Notes under the pieces: model-generated
Told to the model about the DNA's origin: nothing
Databases searched by the model: none
What the model saw: only the letters and a program-made list of their open reading frames with translations
Made by a program: the position numbers and the translations under genes
Origin: Bacillota bacterium
GTDB taxonomy: Bacteria > Bacillota > Clostridia > Lachnospirales > Lachnospiraceae
Direction: 5' to 3'
Assembly: GCA_023441145.1 (NCBI GenBank)
Contig: JAEZQN010000376.1
Location: 1-38,116, forward strand
DNA length: 38,116 nt
In this document: one piece after another, positions 32,256-38,116 of the stretch
How the letters are laid out: each line of letters starts with the position of its first letter
Numbering within the stretch: the first letter of the stretch is position 1

Positions 32256-34232
32256 CTATTCTATGTTATCTTCGCTAACAATTTGAGCAATCGAGAGCCA
32301 TTCTCCCTTGTTATTCACCTTTTTCGTAAAATCACTGAGTTCCTTAAAGGAGGCAAGTTTCGCTAAATACTCATAATCTGCATTACCAAAAGCCATAGTA
32401 TAAACAGCAACACCCTTTTCTTTGCAGAGATTTGCCACCTGCATAGCACGCTCTTTATCTGGCCATACACCATCCGTAACGATTACCATGGAAACACCTG
32501 TTTCAGAGCTATTATCACTCTGACAGTGCCTTTCATAAAGCAAAGCAAACGGTGAGGTTCCATTACCATAGCTAAACATTCTTCCACTGATATGAAGCCT
32601 TTGTAAAGTTCTAATAATATTATTAGAATGATTTGTAGGAAGTAATATCATCTGACTTTGCTCAGAAAAACCAATAATTCCAACTTTTTTACTGGTAAGA
32701 TCAAGCTCTGACACTAAACGTATAAGAGCTCTCTTTGCCTCAATAAATGGAGTTCCAGCCATACTACCAGACAAATCCACACAAAGATATACGATGCCTT
32801 CCTCTTCTACAATCTCCTCTTTGACTACTTTTGGGCTTTTCTTGACCCATTCCATATCAAGAGGAATCAAGTCTTTCTGTATGGTGAGTTCCTCCCCAGT
32901 CTCTCTTTGACGTGCCTTAATATGTATGATAGCATCCGCATCATAGGTATAAGTAACGTCAATTAGGGTCATTCCTCCCTCTACGTAGGAAATGTGATCG
33001 ATCATGTATTTGCCAACTAACATACAATCCTTAGGGCTCGGCTCCTCCCCTTGTAATAAGTAGATAGACATGCAACCACCTTCTTTTGGTACATTATGTC
33101 GAAAGGTTCTAGTATTAGTAGTAGGGAGTCTTTCGTTTTTCTTTATTATGATAGAATTTACGTACCAGGCTCCATCTAGACTAACCGATATCATTCCCAT
33201 GGAACTTGATACCACCTCATGAATTTTATCTAGAGAAGTCTTATCCTTATTCCATAACCATGCCTTTATGGCTGCTCCAAATACAGCATCATAATCTATA
33301 TTCACACCCATGATACTTACACAATTCAACTCTCTCTCCAATTGTTCTTTCACCATAGGCATCTTAGTTGCTCCACCAGAATAAAGAATACCTTGAAGTT
33401 CAGACTCCTTGATTGATAGACTAAAAAGCAGCTTTCTTACCATATCGATTGTAAGATCTAACATTGTTTTCGTCATCTGAAAAAGTAATTCTCTCGTAAT
33501 ATAATACTTTCCTGTATAATCTTTGTAATGAACAACAGCCTCTGCACCAGAAACTTGACTTAGTCGAACTTTGATTTGCTCAGCCAAAGTACGTACTCTA
33601 ATGCTTTCTACTTTATCTTCCGTAAAATCCACTTTGAATTCCCGGTAGAACTGGTCCTGTATGTAGGAAGCAATCACATCCTCCCACTCTTTTCCACCAA
33701 GGTCTCTACTTCCAGTAGTTCCAAGAATCTTTACTTTAGTTTTATCAATGTCTGCTACTGCAGCTTCAAAACTTCCTCCACCTAGCTTATAGATAAGAAC
33801 CCTAGCTAAAGCGTTCTTATTTCGATAACTATAGGCCAGCGCAGTGGCAGTGGGTTCATTAATAATACCCACTACCTGAACACCTGTCTGGGATACCATC
33901 TCTTTTACATGTCGTCTCTCTCCATCTGTAAAAAAGGACGGCACTGTGATAACTGCTTCTGTAATTCTCTGCTGTATCCTTTGCTGGCCTATCTCCAGTA
34001 GATAGCTTATGTAGTGATCAGATAGACTTATAATTTCACCTTCCCCTGCGTTTCTCTTATCCAAGGCTTCCTGGCCAAACATAAGGGTTCCATCTTCTAA
34101 ACGCACCGTAATAGACGGTGTTCTTCTCTCACCCTCCATGTTTGGCACTAAGACAAGCTCTTCTGTTGCCGGATTTACATATGCAAGGGAGGAATAGCAT
34201 GTTCCCAGGTCAATTCCCACCTGAATTCCCAT
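32256..34232 (-). CDS. Hsp70-like ATPase domain fused to a von Willebrand factor A domain
   Basis: 658 aa. Residues 1-340 are an Hsp70/actin-fold domain: GIDLGTCYSS (phosphate 1), NEPTATALAY (connect 1) and YSGGATKMP (adenosine). Phosphate 2 reads KLGGGS (149-154) instead of DLGGGT, and the segment that carries the catalytic lysine in DnaK is shortened, so ATP turnover is probably weak or altered. A beta-rich SBD-like part follows (about 345-460). Residues about 478-640 are a VWA domain with an intact MIDAS: D486-L-S488-G-S490, T559, D587. Such domains bind protein partners through Mg2+. The ATG at 34232 after GAAGG is preferred to a TTG at 34265. Confidence 0.9.
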   Translation of the reverse strand: MGIQVGIDLGTCYSSLAYVNPATEELVLVPNMEGERRTPSITVRLEDGTLMFGQEALDKRNAGEGEIISLSDHYISYLLEIGQQRIQQRITEAVITVPSFFTDGERRHVKEMVSQTGVQVVGIINEPTATALAYSYRNKNALARVLIYKLGGGSFEAAVADIDKTKVKILGTTGSRDLGGKEWEDVIASYIQDQFYREFKVDFTEDKVESIRVRTLAEQIKVRLSQVSGAEAVVHYKDYTGKYYITRELLFQMTKTMLDLTIDMVRKLLFSLSIKESELQGILYSGGATKMPMVKEQLERELNCVSIMGVNIDYDAVFGAAIKAWLWNKDKTSLDKIHEVVSSSMGMISVSLDGAWYVNSIIIKKNERLPTTNTRTFRHNVPKEGGCMSIYLLQGEEPSPKDCMLVGKYMIDHISYVEGGMTLIDVTYTYDADAIIHIKARQRETGEELTIQKDLIPLDMEWVKKSPKVVKEEIVEEEGIVYLCVDLSGSMAGTPFIEAKRALIRLVSELDLTSKKVGIIGFSEQSQMILLPTNHSNNIIRTLQRLHISGRMFSYGNGTSPFALLYERHCQSDNSSETGVSMVIVTDGVWPDKERAMQVANLCKEKGVAVYTMAFGNADYEYLAKLASFKELSDFTKKVNNKGEWLSIAQIVSEDNIE

Positions 34233-34257
34233 TTGCCAACCTTCTTTCCCATTTCCT

Positions 34258-35865
34258 TTAATCAATGGTTAGATACATCATTTTACGTTTCAATTCCATT
34301 ACCTTTTCTTCGGTTAATATACACTCTGATTCAAAGGTCGCTTTCACCTCTCGGTGACTCGTCAACTCTTTTGCAGTAAGTCTTAGTGTCCCTTCATTGG
34401 TTAATTCCATAGTGACCTCAACCCCTGAGCCCACCTTTAGATTTCGTGGTAGCTCAAGAATCGCATTTCCTACCTTAAAGGATTCCTCCACCGGATAGGA
34501 CCCCTTCAAAATAGAACTTTCATACACTTCAATATTGGCATATTCCTGGTCCTCTTCGGCAATACCAAATATTTTTTTAACAGTACATGGAGTCGAAGTA
34601 TTCTTTAAAATAAGGTTGGAGATGAGTAACCTTCCATCCCTCATAGCCTTAATTCCAAAACTCTTACTGGTTTTCGTATGGATTACAACCCGCTGGGAGC
34701 GTTTTGGTTCAATAGAAACACTAGGGATATAATCAATTACCTCTACCTCAGTTGGTTGATCTACTGAGGTTATCTCATAGGTGTTCCTAGCATCTGCCAT
34801 ACATTTTACAATGGCGTAAATGGCTGCTCCCTTAGCTACAGCCTCATCAGGTTCCATTATCTTAGGCTGCATACGAATTCTCTCTTCAATAGCTCTAGAT
34901 ACTTGAGGCATTTTAGTAGAACCACCAACCAATAGGAATTCATCGATATGAGAGACTCCATACTCTCTAGCTGTCTTTATAACCTGATCCGTCAAATCCA
35001 TTGAGGTATCTAGAAGCGGTCTTGTCAGCTCATCAAATTTATCCCTAGTTAGTTCTACTGCTGCCTTATATCCTTGAATATGTAACATAATTGTAGTTTT
35101 CTCTCTAGAGCTCAGCTGTATTTTTGCCCGTTCTACCTTAATGGCAAGGTCTTGCTTTGCCTCATCATCATAATCTCCATGATATCCAGATTGTTGTTCA
35201 AACTGTTCTGCTACATATCTCATAATCACTGCATCCCAGTCCTTGCCTCCTAAATCATGGTTTCCATCGGTACAGATAACATTGATGTCTCCACCATCAA
35301 TATTCATCACTGTAACATCAAAGGTTCCCCCACCTAAATCATACACTAAGACTGTCTTTTTCTCAGATTCCTTACTAACACCATAGTAAATCGCTGCAGC
35401 CGTAGGTTCGTCTAATATAGAAATCACGTTAAGCCCTGCAACAATGCCTGCCTGCTTGGTGGCCATACGTTCCGCTTCCCCAAAGTATGCTGGACAAGTA
35501 ATTACCACATCCTTAACTTGATCATCAAGAAGTTCTCCGGCATCTCTACAAATCTTACGAAGAATACAGGCAGAAACCTCCACAGGAGTCATTTCTTTAT
35601 CCCCATTTGCCCCATAATAGACTATTGTCTCTCGCCCCATCTTGGTCTTAATGAGAGATATGGTGTTCTTAGCATAAAGAACAGAAGTATCCTTGGCAAT
35701 CTGTCCAACAATAACTTCACTACTGTCCTCTAGAAACTGTACTACGGAAGGGGTAGTATTGGTCCCTTCCCTGTTTTGAACGATAACCGGTCTTCCAGTT
35801 TCATCCTGATAGGCAATGCAGGAATAGGTGGTTCCCAAATCAATTCCATACACATATTTTGACAT
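34258..35865 (-). CDS. Hsp70 family chaperone without C-terminal lid
   Basis: 535 aa, about 80-100 shorter than DnaK. The nucleotide-binding domain is complete: GIDLGTTYS (7-15), the catalytic-lysine segment LIKTKMGR with K73, DLGGGTFDVT (176-185), LDEPTAAAIYYG and LLVGGSTKMP. A beta-sandwich substrate-binding part follows (about 385-500), but the protein ends soon after it, with no helical lid and no EEVD-like tail. ATP hydrolysis should be intact while substrate capture may be open or partner-dependent. A longer frame starts at 35985 inside the grpE-like gene; ATG 35865 after GGAAGGAG is the natural start. It lies between the GrpE-like and Hsp70-VWA genes. Confidence 0.9.
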   Translation of the reverse strand: MSKYVYGIDLGTTYSCIAYQDETGRPVIVQNREGTNTTPSVVQFLEDSSEVIVGQIAKDTSVLYAKNTISLIKTKMGRETIVYYGANGDKEMTPVEVSACILRKICRDAGELLDDQVKDVVITCPAYFGEAERMATKQAGIVAGLNVISILDEPTAAAIYYGVSKESEKKTVLVYDLGGGTFDVTVMNIDGGDINVICTDGNHDLGGKDWDAVIMRYVAEQFEQQSGYHGDYDDEAKQDLAIKVERAKIQLSSREKTTIMLHIQGYKAAVELTRDKFDELTRPLLDTSMDLTDQVIKTAREYGVSHIDEFLLVGGSTKMPQVSRAIEERIRMQPKIMEPDEAVAKGAAIYAIVKCMADARNTYEITSVDQPTEVEVIDYIPSVSIEPKRSQRVVIHTKTSKSFGIKAMRDGRLLISNLILKNTSTPCTVKKIFGIAEEDQEYANIEVYESSILKGSYPVEESFKVGNAILELPRNLKVGSGVEVTMELTNEGTLRLTAKELTSHREVKATFESECILTEEKVMELKRKMMYLTID

Positions 35866-35884
35866 AGTATAACTCTCCTTCCCA

Positions 35885-36442
35885 TTACGCATTGGATTGA
35901 TATTTGTAGACAGTAACTTTCTCTGGCCAAAGCACCTTTCCTTTGTAGAAGTAACCAAATCCCATACTTTCAGATACCTTTCCATTAAGCTCTAGATTGT
36001 TGGTGGCAACAGTGGATAGAATACGCTGTCTTACCGGAATAAAAGGATCTCCGGCTGTAGCCTTATAAATATCCACTCCATAATTAGTTAAAATGTAGTG
36101 GAGATCCTCAATGAAATCCATAATAATGCCTGCCGCTGCGGCTTCGTTCACTCCCTTGGCTCCATATGTAACCCCAGCCTTTCTTATGTTATCTACCACC
36201 TCGATAATATCTATTAAAACTGGTTTCACTAAGGATGCATATAAATCATTACGATAGTTTTGCAGCTCTCCATGCATCTGGTCTATAATCTTCTCTTGCT
36301 TTTCGTCATAGAGAAATCGTTCTTCAAAATCTTTTGTCAATTGTTCTAAATGTTCAGATATACGCCCCAGTTTCTTTTCAACCTCATCCTTTTCCTCTCT
36401 ATTCTCTGGTGAAGTAAAATCATGCATGGTTCCTTGTTCCAT
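35885..36442 (-). CDS. GrpE-like nucleotide exchange factor
   Basis: 185 aa. A long N-terminal helix forms a coiled coil (about 15-70), followed by a four-helix-type region. A beta-wing domain then carries family signatures (GDPFIPVRQRIL; GFGYFYKGKVLWPEKVTVY). The expected role is release of ADP from the adjacent Hsp70s. It diverges from housekeeping GrpE, for example VRQR where H-x-A is usual, which fits a dedicated partner. It is the first gene of the chaperone operon, with a GGAAGGGAAG ribosome site. I see no CIRCE operator upstream. The promoter region (36443-36575) has no clear -35/-10 pair. Confidence 0.87.
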   Translation of the reverse strand: MEQGTMHDFTSPENREEKDEVEKKLGRISEHLEQLTKDFEERFLYDEKQEKIIDQMHGELQNYRNDLYASLVKPVLIDIIEVVDNIRKAGVTYGAKGVNEAAAAGIIMDFIEDLHYILTNYGVDIYKATAGDPFIPVRQRILSTVATNNLELNGKVSESMGFGYFYKGKVLWPEKVTVYKYQSNA

Positions 36443-36574
36443 ACTTCCCTTCCTCTCTTAAGACTACTCATAAACAGGTTGTCTGACATTCCTATTCTGG
36501 CTTAATAATACTATTTCCCTATATTTTTATTATTGCCTACATCTATTTAGAACAGAAGTAAAGTAAGTGAATAC

Positions 36575-36626
36575 TAAAATAAGCCACCATAATAGTTGGT
36601 TAACACCAAACTACTATGATGGCTTA
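36575..36626 (-). terminator. Terminator of topB
   Basis: An imperfect stem (AAGCCA...TAGTTGG at 36581-36599 with its near-complement at 36604-36625) is followed on the minus strand by TTATTTTAGT. It lies just after the topB stop and separates it from the chaperone operon. Confidence 0.78.
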
Positions 36627-36639
36627 CTATATAAAACAC

Positions 36640-38116
36640 TTATTTCAAATTCAATTTGGACAAAGCATCGGCAAACGGATTATTCAGTGGAATATCCTCC
36701 TTTTTCTGTTGCTTTAGATATTTCACTACATCCTTCTTGCTAACGCCGGCACCTTCCTTTTTCCTACGCTCTGTAAAGCTATCTAGTTTTTCTCGATATC
36801 CACAGCTACATTGGAATACCTTATTTTCCTTACCATACAGTTCCATACGCTTGTGGCACTTTGGACATCTCGCATTACTACTTCTAGAAACAGTTTCTCG
36901 ATACCCACATTCTCTATCCTGACACACGTGATGAGTCGCATTTTTACCCTTTACTAACAATAAACGACTTCCACATTGAGGACACTTATGGTTGGTTAGG
37001 TTATCATGACGAAAATTCTTATCCCCTGCCTTAATCTCTTCTATTAAGGTATTGGCATAACCCCTAATCTCTAGCATAAAATGTTCTCGCTTTAGGCTTC
37101 CTTTGGATATCAAACTTAATTTATTCTCCCAATCAGCGGTAAGCTCTGGCTTCTTTAAGTCCTCAGGAACTAACTCTAATAACTGTTTTCCTTTACTGGT
37201 TATATAAATATCCTTGCCTCTCTTTTCAACAAGGAAGCTAGAAAATAACTTTTCAATAATATCTGCTCTTGTGGCAACGGTACCTAATCCACCTGTCTCA
37301 TTAAGTGTCTTTATAGTTTCCTTATCCTGATCCTTTAGAAAGCTCTGAGGATGCTCCATGGCAGTAAGCAAGGTAGCTTCATTGAAAGGAGCTGGAGGAT
37401 TCGTCTTCCCTTCCGTCATCACAAGTTCCTTAAGGGATAAGCGGTCGCCCTTCTTCATCTCAGAGATAAGCGTGACATCCTCCTTAGCGCTTATTGCATC
37501 TTCTTCCTCTTCTCCCTTAGAGTCTTCCTGTTCATAGACTGCTTTCCACCCTTGTTTCTTTAGCGCATTTACCTTAGTCACAAAGGTCTCGCCGCCAATG
37601 TCTAGGTTAATACTAACCTGGCTATATTCATAATCAGGAGATAAGGTGGAGAAAAACCGCCTTACTACTAAGTCATAGATCTTTCGCTCTTCATTGGTCA
37701 TATTAGAAAGCTGTACATATTGCTCCGTAGGAATAATGGCGTGATGATCACTGACCTTCTGATTATTTACATAAACTGCCTTAGCACTAAAACTCTGTCC
37801 CATAAGCCCATTTCCTATTTGACGATATGGACCTACACTACAAGCTTTTAGTCTCTCCTTTAGGCTATCTACAATATCACTACTAAGGTAACGAGAATCC
37901 GTTCTAGGATAGGTAAGTACCTTATGATTCTCATATAGCCTCTGCATAATATTTAATGTCTCCTTGGCAGAAAAGCCATACCTATTGTTGGCATCTCTCT
38001 GAAGCTCTGTTAAATCATAAAACAGTGGTGAGGGTTTCTTCTTATCACGGATCGTAATCTCTTTAATTACAACTTCCCTAGACTTAAGACTCTCTAAAAG
38101 CTGTTCTACTCTTTGC
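36640..38116 (-). CDS. topB: DNA topoisomerase III, C-terminal part (5' end outside window)
   Basis: Type IA topoisomerase that relaxes and decatenates DNA through a 5'-phosphotyrosine. The frame is open to the right edge and reads LFYDLTELQRDANNRYGF, then the catalytic tyrosine in LTYPRTDSRYL, so an internal ATG at 37947 is not the true start and the N-terminal TOPRIM domain lies outside the window. Other landmarks are DHHAIIPT, PPAPFNEATLL and GLGTVATRADIIEKL. The C-terminus carries two cysteine pairs per ribbon (CPQCG ... CGYRE; CPKCH ... CSCGYRE), extending the usual TopB core, as is common in Firmicutes. Confidence 0.95.
   Translation of the reverse strand, partial: QRVEQLLESLKSREVVIKEITIRDKKKPSPLFYDLTELQRDANNRYGFSAKETLNIMQRLYENHKVLTYPRTDSRYLSSDIVDSLKERLKACSVGPYRQIGNGLMGQSFSAKAVYVNNQKVSDHHAIIPTEQYVQLSNMTNEERKIYDLVVRRFFSTLSPDYEYSQVSINLDIGGETFVTKVNALKKQGWKAVYEQEDSKGEEEEDAISAKEDVTLISEMKKGDRLSLKELVMTEGKTNPPAPFNEATLLTAMEHPQSFLKDQDKETIKTLNETGGLGTVATRADIIEKLFSSFLVEKRGKDIYITSKGKQLLELVPEDLKKPELTADWENKLSLISKGSLKREHFMLEIRGYANTLIEEIKAGDKNFRHDNLTNHKCPQCGSRLLLVKGKNATHHVCQDRECGYRETVSRSSNARCPKCHKRMELYGKENKVFQCSCGYREKLDSFTERRKKEGAGVSKKDVVKYLKQQKKEDIPLNNPFADALSKLNLK

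Noticed and set aside
35866..35985. 40-residue extension of the first Hsp70
   Set aside because: It overlaps the end of the GrpE-like gene in another frame. The Hsp70 core starts at MSKYVYGIDLG behind a good ribosome site.
36443..36580. CIRCE (HrcA) operator before the chaperone operon
   Set aside because: No TTAGCACTC-N9-GAGTGCTAA-like inverted repeat is present in the interval.

Overview
The window is AT-rich DNA from a low-GC Firmicute, most likely an anaerobic clostridium of the Lachnospiraceae (Lachnoclostridium / Clostridium phytofermentans type). This rests on strong AGGAGG-type ribosome sites, sigma-A promoters with 17-nt spacers, a glmS ribozyme, AsnA, a DUF5685/J-domain cluster, an NhaC antiporter and c-di-GMP proteins of clostridial style. 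I see no tRNA, rRNA, IS element, prophage or CRISPR array. The species is an inference.

Layout. (1) 64-6031: arginine biosynthesis, with argC-argJ-argB-argD on the minus strand divergent from argG on the plus strand. The 362-bp gap between them holds two facing promoters with matching -35 boxes and ARG-box-like operators. (2) 6138-10267: a membrane GGDEF/EAL protein, then glmS preceded by a clear glmS ribozyme and an additional unrecognised structured leader. (3) 10392-13794: a marR-GNAT pair, then the asnA / histidine phosphatase / maf operon. (4) 13945-14997: a cell-wall amidase without signal peptide, and a cold-shock protein with a long leader containing a terminator-like hairpin. (5) 15233-18752: a tightly packed minus-strand cluster of DUF5685, a J-domain protein with Cys-rich tail, a membrane protein, a zinc-ribbon protein and a LURP-one/YxjI-like protein, preceded by a membrane zinc-ribbon protein. 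(6) 19054-26635: nhaC, metF, a 1168-aa PAS/GGDEF/GGDEF/EAL protein and a polytopic glycosyltransferase-like protein. (7) 26891-29633: an ABC importer of the TrpXYZ type (ATPase, permease, lipoprotein) whose leader holds a terminator and three back-to-back perfect hairpins. (8) 29933-36442: an unusual chaperone operon, followed upstream by topB, which runs off the right edge.

The most striking locus is the chaperone operon. It encodes, in order of transcription, a GrpE-like nucleotide exchange factor, an Hsp70 without the C-terminal lid, a second Hsp70 with an altered ATPase motif fused to a von Willebrand factor A (MIDAS) domain, and a degenerate J-domain/helical/FN3-like protein. The last gene is split by a single in-frame TAA codon. 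The operon looks like a dedicated Hsp70 machine for binding a specific partner rather than the housekeeping dnaK operon, and I see no CIRCE element upstream. The DUF5685/J-domain cluster about 14 kb away encodes an HPD-intact J protein and could be related functionally, but that is speculation.

Start codons were chosen from ribosome-binding sites and family alignments. Several differ from the longest open frame, as noted per gene.
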